Shown here piece by piece: positions 23,371 through 33,862 of a DNA stretch of 64,000 nucleotides; positions within the stretch are counted from its first letter, which is position 1; each line of letters begins with the position of its first letter. The notes under the pieces are model-generated. The model was not told the origin of the DNA. It made no database searches and saw only the letters and a list, made by a program, of their open reading frames with translations. This stretch comes from Nigrospora sphaerica (Eukaryota; Ascomycota; Sordariomycetes; Amphisphaeriales; Apiosporaceae): positions 310,001 through 374,000 of the forward strand of contig JAGVVL010000022.1 in the NCBI GenBank assembly GCA_018287875.1, read 5' to 3'. A program made the translations under genes and the position numbers.

Positions 23371-26300
23371 CTACAGTCTTCGTCTTTTGCGACCATGCTC
23401 CTCGATACCAGACCCTTCCATTGCTCTTTTCCGGTGATCCGACGTTCCAAAAACAGCATCGAGTTTCTGTTGTTGGATGAGACTGTCGAGCGTGAATGTA
23501 GAGCCGCTTATATTACATAGAAACCCACCGTCGTCCAGTTGAATATAGAGTTCCTCGTGTCTACTCCCCACTTGAAACACCACTTCTTTATCAAAGCAGA
23601 CGTTGGCATCCGCAGCGGCCTTTGCTCGAAGACACTCAACACTAGACTGACTGCCGATTTGGAATGTGGCTGCGCTTTGCTCAAGTTGAGACATCAATGC
23701 CCTGAACTCGGGAGTACTCGGTCGCAGCCGACAGAGGATGTGCCCGGTGCATCTATAGGTTCCGTCGCCGCGCCGAACTGGGACCATCGTCTTTAGTTCG
23801 AAAACGAACAATTCTGCACGGATTTCGTGAACGAGGCGCCGCAGAGCCGGCGACCGCACGATTTCGTCGTGTGCTAGCCGCTCTACCTCCTTCATTCCCG
23901 ATACACTATCAAGAGCTGGTCCTGGGCCTTCAAATTCGATATCGAATCGGAAAAAATCACTACTCGTTCCCGTATATGTGTGACTGAGAAGTTGCTGCCA
24001 GGCCCGATGTGAGCTGCTGCTTTGCCAGAAGGCGCGGAAAACGCGCATCGGAAAGGAGTCACGCAGTACATGTCGCGACTCCGAGAGGATGAGATTATCG
24101 GATTTGGCGGAGCCGGTCCCGAGCGACACGACAAGGCTAGGCCTGCTTCCCGTGGCGAACGCCTCCTGACCGCTATGGAGGCAGGGTTGTTAAAGGCAAG
24201 GCCACCGTCCTGGAACGTTCCTAGGCCCTCAATATGCCGCGGCGTAAAATAACTGGACGCCTGTTAGTATATGTGAGTGCAGGGTTCATGGTTACTAACT
24301 AGGGCGCTGCTGTACTGCATCGAATGCTACTACAGGGTCAGCATTTGTCTTCCATCCAATCAAGTTGGCCTCACATCTCCCAGAGGGGAATTCGGCTGAG
24401 TCCGCTTTTGGGTTTCAGGATATGGTAGTCTACTAAAATCAGTGTGGCCCTCCAAAGGTTGGCATTTGACCCACCGGTATCGTCCTTACGGTCCCCGACA
24501 CCGTTATAGTTGGTGAATACACAGGCTCTTGCTTCGCGTATAGTGGTTACTGGGATGCCAAGTTTGGTACCCATTTCCGTAGCTTTTGAGCAGGCCAGCA
24601 TACTTCGTGTCCCGAGTATTCGCTGCAGGACTTGTTCGAGTTGCGCTCCAGAATACTGACTGTCCAGCAGTACAGAAGCCAAAATTCGGACAATTTGCGA
24701 CAAACCTGGAATGCGAGGCCACCACCATTGACGTTGAAAGGTCCGTCGCGCGAAGGACTCAAAGTGCGTAATGCAATTCTCAATGGACCAGCCATTGATA
24801 CACATAGCTGCGGCGATGATTGCCCCTAGAGGTTCCATGTCAGTATCAATAGGATGCTTGTTAAGTCTTTCATACCGGAACTGGTTCCGTAGACAATGTC
24901 GAAGTGGCCCTGCACGGGATACGGGATTCCAATGTGTTTCTCTAGAACTCGGATAAACTCTAGCGGCGCCCTGCCCCGTGTGCCTCCCCGTCGATACTTA
25001 GGATCCGCACACTGGCGGTGTCGGGCTTGACAGCGATGTGGACGCCGCCCGTGTCCTCGCCACACAGAAAACAGGATGTAAGGCAGTAGCTCCAAGGGTC
25101 TCCCCGGAACTCGCCAAAGACCCTCACGCAGTTCTCACAAATACTATGCGAGCAGGGCAAGCTGAACTGCGGTCGCCGTCTGATACAGCAGAAGCAAGTG
25201 TCATCCGAATGCGTATTGACCCACTCATCACGAAAGAGGGCGACAACATTGCGGTGAAGCTTTTCTGCCGAGTTGAGTCTTCGGAAATCTCCGAAAAGGA
25301 TCTCCATCTTTTTCTCAAGAAGTTCCACGAAATTGCTCGGCAGTGCAAAGTTCGCCGTCGTCGTTGGGGCCCAATCTTCATACACATTCCGGCAGGTGGA
25401 TCTGTATAAAGCGCGGAATACATATCTAGGACCGAATACTGAAGCTAATTAGCGCCGAGCCCACAACCATGTTCATTTGACTCACAATGCATTCCGGGCG
25501 GATAATGGTCTAATATTAGAGCAGATGCAATCATCGGGATACCAAAATCTACAACAGTGGCAGGACATCGCATTGTCCTCAGGAATGTAGTGAGGTGGAC
25601 TTGAAGGTCGGTTGCCGTGGGGTTCTTCAAACGCGACGCACGAACAATGTCGAAAGGCCTCGGGTCTAGGTCTGTAAGATACCCCACGGCACATCGCAAA
25701 AGTTCTGAAATGTGTGAAAACGAAAGCAGTAGGTCCTCTTTGCGACGTTTTCGACGTGAGAGTTGTAAGAGCGCCAAAATTTCTCTGTGTAGTCTATCCC
25801 ATTGACTCTCTCTACGAGCACGGCGTGCTCTGGTCTGGGGACCCTCGACTGACAGATAAAAAATACGATACCCTTGAAAGAGAGCTTCGGCAGCCTTTTT
25901 AGTTTTACCTTGAAAGAGATCGCGTATTGTAGTCTGCGAATCGCCTTGCAATTCTTTATCGACCACAAAAACCAGCCACGGTCGAATCCCTGTTACTGAG
26001 AAGCTGTCGGGTTGGCTAAGCCATGTTTCAAGTCGCTTAATGACTTTCGCAATTCCTCCCAAGTCGTCAACAAAAAGACAAACCACATCTGAAAACGGGA
26101 GAAGTAGTCGATAGTGTATCAGATCTTCAAGACCCCCATTCCTTTCCAAAGCTACTTTATGAACGTTGGATTCATGACACAATGGGGCCCGGTACGTCTT
26201 ATTGGCTCCATGGTCCGAGGAATAACCAGCATCAAACACCAAAAACGGTTCTAAATTGCCCTGCAAAGTTGGGACATGTGTTGCAAACACGCCAACTTCA

Positions 26301-26539
26301 CCATTGGCCCTTTTGCTGTTTGATTGCAAATGACTCACGCCAAAATTCTGGAAAGCGCAAATCTTTTGCTGATTACCGAGGAGGAAGATGACGTTTGGGA
26401 ATCGTTCCTCCCCATCTGGGAAGATGCTTTTCAGCTTCTCAAGCCTATCAAATATTTCGAGACCGGACTGATCGTTTTGGCGTATAACTCGTAGCCAAGT
26501 GGAATGTTTGCACAGCTTCATGGTTGATGCGAATATCAA
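23371..26539 (-). pseudogene. Patatin-like phospholipase with N-terminal region and RING-like finger, broken
   Basis: Minus-strand pieces in order are: a large N-terminal region (26539-25445, with VVCLFVDDLGGIAKVIKRL); a RING-like cysteine cluster (CFCCIRRRPQFSLPCSHSIC and CFLCGED, about 25240-25040); the patatin oxyanion loop GGTRG and nucleophile motif GTSSG (about 24870-25000); the catalytic-Asp motif QDGGLAFNNPASIA (about 24190-24230); and SLGTGSAKSDN leading to the C-terminal domain ending at 23371. This order is known for fungal patatin/RING proteins. Lesions are a TAG and frame change near 25390-25450, a missing G exactly in the oxyanion loop at about 24990, and a scrambled segment at 24310-24375. 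The GTSSG|GAIIAAAM intron and the intron with tactaac before YFTPRHIEG still look spliceable. The product would have been a lipid acyl hydrolase. Confidence 0.75.
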
Positions 26540-26674
26540 TACAGTTTCCCTTCTGACGTCGAGGACGTGTGCAAGTCTTATATACTATGGATAGCGGGCG
26601 GTAGACCGGCTTTTGGAGCAGGGTCTCTACACTCATTGTTTCTTTCTAATAGCTTTTTGGATTTGACGCTGTTA

Positions 26675-27065
26675 CTGCCATTCGCGAAATCAGTGTCCTC
26701 TGTTTTACTCTTCAACATCTTATGCAAGGGGAATTTTAGCGCTTTTTGGCATTGATAAAGTACTGCGTAGGTAAAGTACGTACCGCCACAATGCAGTACT
26801 CGTAGAGAAATAACTCATACTTGATTTTTACGAAAGATTGATTACAGATATGGCTTCTGAAGTATATGGAGACGGTCTACAGCGCTTACTTCCCCATATA
26901 TTAACTGGAACTTCTAGTTGAGACCCTCTGGAGGCATAATCAGACGCATATAGAGAAGGTACTAGGTACCGGCAATACAAGGCCAGCACCAAGAATGGAT
27001 TTGGCAGGCATTGACTAGAAAATGTTAGAGTAAGCCAGAGGACACTGATTTCGCGGATGACGGTA
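26675..27065 (+). repeat. MITE family 2, copy 1 (391 bp, TA-flanked)
   Basis: Ends CTGCCATTCGCGAAATCAGT and, inverted, the matching repeat before CGG, with a terminal inverted repeat of about 30 bp and three mismatches. Each end is bounded by TA, as for Tc1/mariner-type insertions. It is non-coding and directly repeated at 27780-28172 with high identity. Confidence 0.8.
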
Positions 27066-27088
27066 CGTATGTAGGTACAGTAAGTGCA

Positions 27089-27643
27089 GTAGGTAACGAA
27101 ATCGGACTCCGATGTACGCATCAAGAAAACAGAGTATTCACTTTGGCCATGCCTATTTTTGGATCGTATACCGTGTTCCTTCAGCACTGGTCAACTGTGT
27201 CATCAAATCTCCCTGGAAGGCTTGGCAAACACCTGTCACCGGCAACCTGACAGGCCCATAGCAGCAGACAGAGCCCAAGTAGAAAGAGGATTCTACGTGT
27301 GAGTCATCTTCAATGGAATGTAAAATTATCACTGGAATGGAAAATTCTCACTGGATTGTGGAAGACTGTAGAAAAGCCAATCAGGACCCGTAATGGACAT
27401 AGTCCGAAAACGGACGGAGGCCAAACATGGATTGTAGCTGTCCAGGAGGGTATCGAGTGCCGAGGACGGCGAACCACGAGTCCCCAAATTATGATGACAG
27501 GTGCCTCTCAAGCCTGACAGGGGACTTGATGACACAGTCGGTCAAGGTTCAAGGAACACAGTATACGATCCAAAAATAGGCATGGCCCGAGCAGAGACTT
27601 TGTCTCCTCGCTGCGTACGTAGGAGTCCGATTTCGTTACCTAC
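27089..27643. repeat. Long-terminal-inverted-repeat (foldback-like) element, complete copy
   Basis: Both ends read gtaggtaacgaaatcggact inwards, a near-perfect terminal match. Inverted similarity continues inwards for roughly 130-150 bp, including atgcctatttttggatcgta on the left and its complement on the right, and the tgtgtcatcaa / ttgatgacaca block. The centre has no coding capacity. Related arms occur at 16845-17536 and 37052-37330. It lies exactly between the two MITE family 2 copies. Confidence 0.75.
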
Positions 27644-27779
27644 CGTATATATTCTTGCTAGATATTGTGCAAAGACCTTGACCATCTTATTTTTATGTAG
27701 ACACCAGACGTTGGTTTCAGTACAAAACAGGACCATAATAGTCAGCTACGAGCTTGGTTTCCATTTGAACAGCAAATTA

Positions 27780-28172
27780 TACTGCCATTCGCGAAATCAG
27801 TGTCCTCTGGTTTACTCTTCAACATCTTATGCAAGGGGAATTTTAGCGCTTCTTGGCATTGATAAAGTACTGCGTAGGTAAAGTACGTACCGCCACAATG
27901 CAGTACTCGTAGAGAAATAACTCATACTTGATTTTTACGAAAGAATGATTACAGATATGGCTTCTGATGTGTATGGAGATGGTCTACAGCGCTTATTGCC
28001 CCGTTCATTGAGTGGGACTTTTAGTTAAGACCCTCTGGAGGCTTAATCAGACGCATGTAGAGAAGGTACTGGGTACCGGCAATACAAGGCCGGCGCCAAG
28101 AATGGACTTGGCAGGCATTGACTAGAAAATGTTAGAGTAAACCAGAGGACACTGATTTCGCGGATGACGGTA
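27780..28172 (+). repeat. MITE family 2, copy 2, ending 5 bp before the LPMO start codon
   Basis: Same sequence and terminal repeats as 26675-27065, again with TA at both ends (27780-27781 and 28171-28172). Its right end is 4 bases short of the ATG at 28177, so it forms the whole proximal promoter and leader of that gene. Confidence 0.8.
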
Positions 28173-28176
28173 CATA

Positions 28177-29096
28177 ATGAAACGCGCCAATCTGATTTTC
28201 GTGTTTCTTGGCGCGACACAAGCACACTGTAAGTGGATGGATGTGGCCACACACACTCCTCGAAGCTAAAAGTCATCTCTCTTCGCAAGATGTTTTTCCG
28301 AGCCTGGTACATCATGGTGTCACGACACCCGCGTGGGCGTAAGTTCGTGTTCCGTGTTTCACGTTCGCAACGAGACCAACCCGTGTTGCAGTTACGTGCG
28401 TCACACCGCAAATTATGAAAGCCACAGTCCTGTGAAAGATGTTTCTGCAGTGCAGCTGCGCTGTCATGAACTTACAGGACCTCCATACAGCACGGGAACC
28501 CTGAAGGTAGAAGCAGGGGAAACGATCAGTTTTCAAGTTAGCCCAAATATCCAGCATCCCGGTCCCGTTGCGTTTTATATGGCCAAAGTCCCAGAGGGCC
28601 AAACGGCAAAAACTTTCCGGGGCGAAGGCGACGTGTGGTTCAAGATTTTCCATGACCAGCCCAGCTTTGGGGCTTCCCAGCTTGCGTGGCCGTCAGAAGG
28701 GGTTGCAGAACTCTCCGTCCAGATTCCCCGTTGCATTGTCGCTAGCGACTATTTACTTCGCGTGGAACATATTGGTCTTCATGGTGCCTATGACCTAGGG
28801 GCTGCCCAAGTGAGTCATCCGGCAATCCTTAATAGATGACGTGGAATGCTCACAATATCTAGTTCTTCCAAGCCTGTGCCCAACTTTCTGTGGGTGGTTC
28901 GGGAACCGAAGAATTCCTCGGTGTTTCACTTCCTGGGAATTATTCTGTAGGTTAGATGCACACCAGTTCATCACGAGACATGTCTGACCCTTCACAGGAG
29001 ACTGATCCCGGAATTCATGTGGATATATGGTGGCCTGTACCTACCAACTACACAAATCCGGGCCCTCTACCAGTAGAATGCCTCTCTACCTCGTAG
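28177..29096 (+). CDS. AA9 lytic polysaccharide monooxygenase, five exons, axial Tyr replaced by Phe
   Basis: Exons 28177-28228, 28290-28338, 28392-28809, 28863-28946 and 28998-29096 join to 233 codons plus stop. All introns are 51-61 bp GT-AG. Residues 1-16 (MKRANLIFVFLGATQA) form a signal peptide, so cleavage leaves His17 as the mature N-terminus (HYVFPSL). That is His1 of the copper histidine brace. The second brace histidine is His89 in QHPGPVAFYMAKVP. Cys58 and Cys178 match the conserved disulphide, and EHIGLH and the Gln173 region match the outer sphere. The axial copper ligand, normally Tyr in QxYxxC, is Phe175 here (QFFQAC). The enzyme should be secreted and oxidatively cleave cellulose or related glucans. 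It has no carbohydrate-binding module. The start follows a MITE by 4 bases, so expression may depend on transposon sequence. Confidence 0.85.
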
Positions 29097-29261
29097 TCGT
29101 TGTATATCTAGCTCTCTTTAGCCTGCAATATTGAGATGGAGATACTGGAACGAACACCAAGCGCGGACCCTACAAAGGTGGGTTTCTATTATCTTATAGG
29201 TGGCACAGAGATACTTAATTCCAGGATGCCATCTTCTTTAACTGCACAGTAGGGATTATTG

Positions 29262-29400
29262 CTTAGTTATTATTTTATTATTCTTACCTTTTTCAACCTG
29301 CCGGGATTATCCAACCGTCTCCGTACATTCTGAAGCCTAGGAAAATCGTTCCAGGACAATGTCCGGCCGGATGAAAAACCTAGCTATTCCTCTAATTATG
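29262..29400 (-). mobile_element. 3'-end remnant of a diverged LINE
   Basis: Read on the minus strand, it ends in an AAT/AATA-rich tail (29262-29290) preceded by a stretch related to the 3' untranslated region of copies B and C (shared tccggccgg.tgaaaaaccta block, with neighbouring gcctaggaaaa.cgttcc). It is more diverged than those copies and lacks coding sequence. Confidence 0.6.
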
Positions 29401-30101
29401 GTCTTCTGTAAGCGTTTGGAACCAGAATGCTTCGGTCTCACACTTCCGGCAGATCCGATTACGAGCTATCTTGCAAGACTCCTGGTGCTGTTCCTTTCCG
29501 TCTTCTCTAGAATATGATTCTCATTTGACATCGGTACCATATATTTACAGCGATATTTTGCGATGGCGAAACACATTCGTGATGTAGTTCGAGTGCCTCT
29601 ATCCTCTCACGATCTGAGCACATTACCGGAATAGTGATTTATTTGTACCTAGCATACAATATTCATATGCCACATCCTATGACCTAGTTGCAAGACAAAA
29701 TCATAATTATCATGCGGATTCGGCTTCGGCACAACCCAAGTTGTGCGTAAAGATCGAAGTGGGTCCCGGGCAAGAACAGCGCAACCTGCGTGCTTATAAA
29801 GCCCCTCAGTCCTCGCTTCTATTGCCGTCGTATCTTGTGTTTCTTCCATACTTTTTCCAGCATTATCAAACGCCACATAGGTGGATCTCATATTTTCCGC
29901 TCTTTCAAAGAGCCAGCCCTTCGGTTGGCGCCTCCAACAACACCATATCCACACTAACACGACAAATCCCCAACGCGCGCTAGGAGTCACTACACAATAG
30001 CGCTCCATCGTCCACGCTACAACATTGTTCGTGGTAAATCAAGTGCCGATCATAAACACCAAACAGCAACGCAACCATCGGCATAGATTATCCCCGCGAA
30101 G
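29401..30101. other. Intergenic upstream of the chromodomain gene
   Basis: No coding feature is supported. It is the presumed promoter region of the gene at 30102. Confidence 0.4.
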
Positions 30102-30752
30102 ATGAACATAGAAGAAGTATGGGCGAACATCTTGAGTTCATCGCTCCTGGAGGAACCTCCATTCCGCGCTGCCATAAGCAAACGAAATCAGCATTCATCG
30201 ATGAACCCAGAACCTGCCTCAACTCCAATACCCAGACACCCAGCTCACGACAAAGACTTTACACTACGCTCACCCACGGACTGTAACCCCCAGATTATGT
30301 CGACTGGTCAAGAGGATTGCAATATCGGCCCGCGAAACTCCCTTGTGCCACCTGGTGCCAGCAATCATGGTCTCTCGTCCCGCACCAAGGAAAGCCGAAA
30401 GCGAGGACACGAGGCATTGAATGCGGATAAGGCACTGACTACGCGATCCAAGGCGCCCAAGGAGACAAGAAAAAGACCCAAGATGTATAAAAGACGCAAG
30501 AGATACCTTCCTAGTACCTCTAGAGCCGACATTCTCGAGGACGACATTTTCGAGGTCGAGTCACTCGTTTTTCACCGCGCGATTTCATCAGTAGAGACCA
30601 GTCAGGTTGAGTATCTTGTCCGCTGGGCAGGTGATTGGTCTCTGGACCAGAGATACACGTGGGAGCCGGAGGAGAACATCAATGCAACACTAGTGGGCGG
30701 TTATTGGAGGCGTTTGTTTGATATTGAATTTGCGGAACAGGAGGCCGCATAG
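30102..30752 (+). CDS. Small chromodomain protein
   Basis: A single open frame of 216 aa. Residues 1-95 are polar and probably disordered. Residues 97-135 are strongly basic (RKRPKMYKRRKRYLP), suggesting DNA or RNA binding and nuclear entry. Residues 149-205 form a chromodomain: EVESLVFHR, then EYLVRWAGDW and YTWEPEENI, with aromatics at the usual cage positions (Phe150, Trp175, Trp179). Such domains read methylated lysine on histone H3. There is no integrase next to it, so it is not plainly the tail of a chromovirus polyprotein, though an origin by domestication is possible in this repeat-rich setting. The ATG at 30102 is the first in frame. Confidence 0.6.
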   Translation: MNIEEVWANILSSSLLEEPPFRAAISKRNQHSSMNPEPASTPIPRHPAHDKDFTLRSPTDCNPQIMSTGQEDCNIGPRNSLVPPGASNHGLSSRTKESRKRGHEALNADKALTTRSKAPKETRKRPKMYKRRKRYLPSTSRADILEDDIFEVESLVFHRAISSVETSQVEYLVRWAGDWSLDQRYTWEPEENINATLVGGYWRRLFDIEFAEQEAA

Positions 30753-31027
30753 GAATTCACCATTCGAAACAGGCAACGAAACAGGGTCGAGCACGAAGTG
30801 CAATATATAAATTCTTTCCCTTCTACCTTTTCGCTGCAGGTTCCTCGCCCAGCACATAACACGGTAGTGAGGGGCGAACGGCTACTACTTACGTACCACA
30901 AGGCTGGCGAAATACGAGTTATAGTAGGTCTGCACCAACACCAACTGAGGCAAAATATGAAAGCTTCGAGAAGGATCCACTCGTTGGGATCATTCTGCCC
31001 AATTCGGCAATAAAGGGTTACTCCTGT

Positions 31028-31195
31028 GTTACGGCCTGGTAGATTGGTCCCTGCACGCGTAACCCTTGTAGTACAGAACTGGACAGAATGATCCTAAGAA
31101 GTGGATCATTCCCGAAGCTTTTGCTTTATGCCTCAGCGGGCAGTTGTTCCAGACGCGCTGTAACATCCTGCAGGGGCCAACTGCCAGGCCGTAAC
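31028..31195 (+). repeat. MITE family 1, complete copy (168 bp, 27-bp TIR)
   Basis: The left end is gttacggcctggtagattgg and the right end is ccaactgccaggccgtaac, which are inverted matches over about 27 bp. The centre holds a small hairpin around gaatgatcc...ggatcattcc. No clear target duplication was found. An inverted partial copy abuts it at about 30970-31025. Truncated relatives lie at 780, 5288 and 18768. Confidence 0.75.
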
Positions 31196-31315
31196 AATCC
31201 GCCATGTACTTCATGATATAGCCACACGTACACGGTACTTATTTCAGAGTCACTCATATAGGAGGTTATCTTTTGAAAGCTAGAATATATATTATGAGAT
31301 ATTTATTAGAGTAAC

Positions 31316-31513
31316 TGTGGCAATATGAGGCTATCACTAGTTTCGCCCCTGGGATCACGTGAGGAGCTACTGGTACCTGCAGTAGGTCCTATGGAGCATG
31401 TGGGGAGCAATCCCTAGCTACAAGTATATAGTCTGCCATCTCTGGCACTTTTTTTGTCATTTCTAATGGACAACCTTGAACCTTTCGCTTCCTACGCCTC
31501 CTTCAGTGCGACA
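31316..31513 (+). repeat. Solo LTR, family A (198 bp)
   Basis: TGTGGCAATATG...CAGTGCGACA with an exact 5-bp duplication GTAAC at 31311-31315 and 31514-31518. A TATATAG box and a ttgtcatttctaatgg block agree with the copies at 33863 and 45515, giving the plus orientation. Confidence 0.9.
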
Positions 31514-31761
31514 GTAACATTTGCGAGTCACAGACAACTTTCGTCTCGATTAAGTTCAACAGGGGATGTGTACAAATATGAATGCTGGGTGTATTGACTA
31601 GACAAAATGCTACCCTTGCCACCAACCATATTCATCATCTTCCTTTCTTTGATTTCATCGTTATCCAGCTCGTGTCCATTATTTGGCTTCGACTGAGCAA
31701 ATTCATTGCCAGCCGATTTTCCAGCAATTGTGGTCCGCGCGGCGAAACCCGGCTCATCACG

Positions 31762-32186
31762 CTACGCCGAGCGCTTTTCATTCTGGAGGCGCTGGAAATA
31801 GACAATCCTGTTGATCGTATATCTTAGGAACGCCATGCCAAAGTCTTTTATCTTGTCCTGTAGTCCCGCCCTAACACTTTCCATATCGATGTGTTGTGAA
31901 GCCGTGGAAAAGCGCGAGAACATGGCGCATATATCCTGGATCTTTTGCAACCGCGATGCAACCAAGGAAATGACAAAAGTGCCGCGCATGAACGCATAAT
32001 ATGGGATCCAGGCTAAGACCGGCGCAAGACAGTATTCGGCGAGAAGCGCGCAAGCTAGAACACACCAGTAACGGAGCCACCAAGACAGCGGTGCTGGGTC
32101 TGAGGCGCTCAATGCCCTTTGAGAGTACGATAAGGGGAAAGCATAACAAAAAAGTAGAATATGAGATTTAGAATCACCTGGAGCAT
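31762..32186 (-). pseudogene. TB2/DP1/HVA22 (Yop1/REEP-like) family relic
   Basis: On the minus strand the piece from ATG at 32186 (MLQVILNLIFYFFVMLSP) is followed, after a two-base frame change near 32120, by SDPAPLSWWLRYWCVLACAL and APVLAWIPYYAFMRGTF. This is the hydrophobic hairpin pattern of the TB2/DP1/HVA22 family, which shapes tubular ER membrane. The block after the second hairpin is diverged. The family's usual continuation is replaced by an ordinary-looking tail ending at 31762. The frame break suggests a pseudogene, though an unrecognised intron could also reconcile the frames. Confidence 0.55.
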
Positions 32187-33242
32187 GGTGAACGTCGATG
32201 TAAGGTGATACAGTAGTGCTATGGTTCGACCAAAAGGGGCAGGTCAGCGGTAAGATACCTGTTTATGTATGAACGAATTGCCGAACACCTAACACCATAC
32301 TTGTGCCATTCCTGCATCGCCTCAAAACAAGGAGCGTATTCTGCTATGCAAGTTACGCAGAGGCTGTATAGGCGTAACGCCGCTTTCCTAGCCCCAGAGC
32401 GCCCGGAGCCACAATTACGATATCGACTCCATTCGTTGTTTGGAATGCTTGCTGGACGCAGTATATATTGGCGCCGCTACCGAAGTACTTCTTCGAATAA
32501 AACAGCTTTCTAAGGTCGGTCTTATAGCGTTCCTTCCAAAGATCATTTCTAGCTCTAGGTGCTGTGTTTCGAAGGTTAGATCGGCCTCTTTCTCCACGGG
32601 GTCTCTCCACTTGGTTTCCATAATAAGACTAGGTCCATTTCTGTAACTCTACTAGGTGCTTACTTACTCATGTTCTAGGACCTGGATAGACCGCAGCAGA
32701 AGTTGTTCCATGGGATCCGGCGTGTGAACCAAGCCGGCGGAATGTGAAGAGAGAACACGCTCCGAAAGAGGCCAGCGGTGAAATCGTCCCCAGATAGGAA
32801 TACTACCCCCACTACAGCTGAGGGGAGTTCATAGTCACGTAAAGTAATTACATATCTGCTTTGTGCATATGTAGAACTACATCATATATAAATACTGTAC
32901 ATACCTGTTAATCAATGTCGAACGATATCTATATCCTGGCCTTTATCACATAGTTTATCAGACAATACGCAGGCGTATTCGACAGGTTAATACATCAAAT
33001 TATCAAGGTGCAGAACCTTACGCGCATTTCAAAAGCGAAGGCTGTCGTGAGCTGTCAGACGATCGCTGGAAACCTGAGAGCATTCACATTCCTCCAAGGT
33101 AAGCAGCCTTGGTGTGATATAAAGTCAAAATAACTGAAATCTCCAGCAACCTAAAGATTCCGCATCAAGCGTCGAATACAAAGACCCCACATCCTCCACC
33201 CTTAGTATGAATAGATCAGTGGTGTGGTTATGAACCCAAATT
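32187..33242. other. No gene seen
   Basis: Short frames on both strands (for instance near 32353-32621) without recognisable domains. An AT-rich stretch lies around 32830-33000. Confidence 0.45.
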
Positions 33243-33857
33243 TTGTGTTCTTGTCGAGCCGCCACCGATGAATGGTGTCGCCAAAAGCTCCAGTTGGTTT
33301 CGGACTTGAGTAGATCCGACCCAATCCAGCACCTTGACTGGATTCAAAAAGAATCACTAGCAGGATCTCCTAATGACGAAGAAACCCACTGTGGCATAAA
33401 CAAGCTAACAAACACGACCTGTGGGTCAAAGATGCCAGCCGGTCTTTTGCCAGATCTTAGACGGGGAACGGTTGAGAAACGGAAATCTTCAAAGTTACCA
33501 AGAACTGTGCTGCACAACACTGTTCCGATACAAGCACCTGCGCTTCGCGAAGGCCATGAAGGAAGCACCATGCCGGTTGGATTTGTCTATGAGCAAATAA
33601 ATCCAGAGTTTGAAACAGATTTCACACGGATACCGCGGCCCCCATGCCCTCACCGTGCCGAAACGCATCCAAGGGGAGTCTTGTCGCAGTTCCTACGCGA
33701 TATGGGTTTCAATATGGCAGATTTGGGGTTGAGCAGAGACGTCATTGGAATCAAGACGGGGACCACCCAACCACATATTCTTTCTTGCTTGGACCGAAAG
33801 GCTCTACACGCAGCTCAAGGCGAAAGCTTCGCATGCTGTGGATCACAAGCAGGTTAG
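33243..33857 (+). CDS. Unrecognised open frame (204 aa) ending at a solo LTR
   Basis: The frame is open for 204 codons and ends with TAG at 33855-33857, the base before the LTR target duplication. It is polar, with a THPRGVLSQFLRDMGF segment that looks structured, but I recognise no family. The stop would also be present in the empty site, so the LTR did not create it. It may be a gene fragment or chance. Confidence 0.25.
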   Translation: MCSCRAATDEWCRQKLQLVSDLSRSDPIQHLDWIQKESLAGSPNDEETHCGINKLTNTTCGSKMPAGLLPDLRRGTVEKRKSSKLPRTVLHNTVPIQAPALREGHEGSTMPVGFVYEQINPEFETDFTRIPRPPCPHRAETHPRGVLSQFLRDMGFNMADLGLSRDVIGIKTGTTQPHILSCLDRKALHAAQGESFACCGSQAG

Positions 33858-33862
33858 TTAGT

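Noticed and set aside
23371..23796. Plus-strand open frames over the patatin pseudogene
   Set aside because: They are antisense shadows of the minus-strand C-terminal domain.
28333..28839. LPMO as a truncated 168-aa single-exon pseudogene
   Set aside because: Four introns with good splice signals restore the signal peptide, His1 and the C-terminus.
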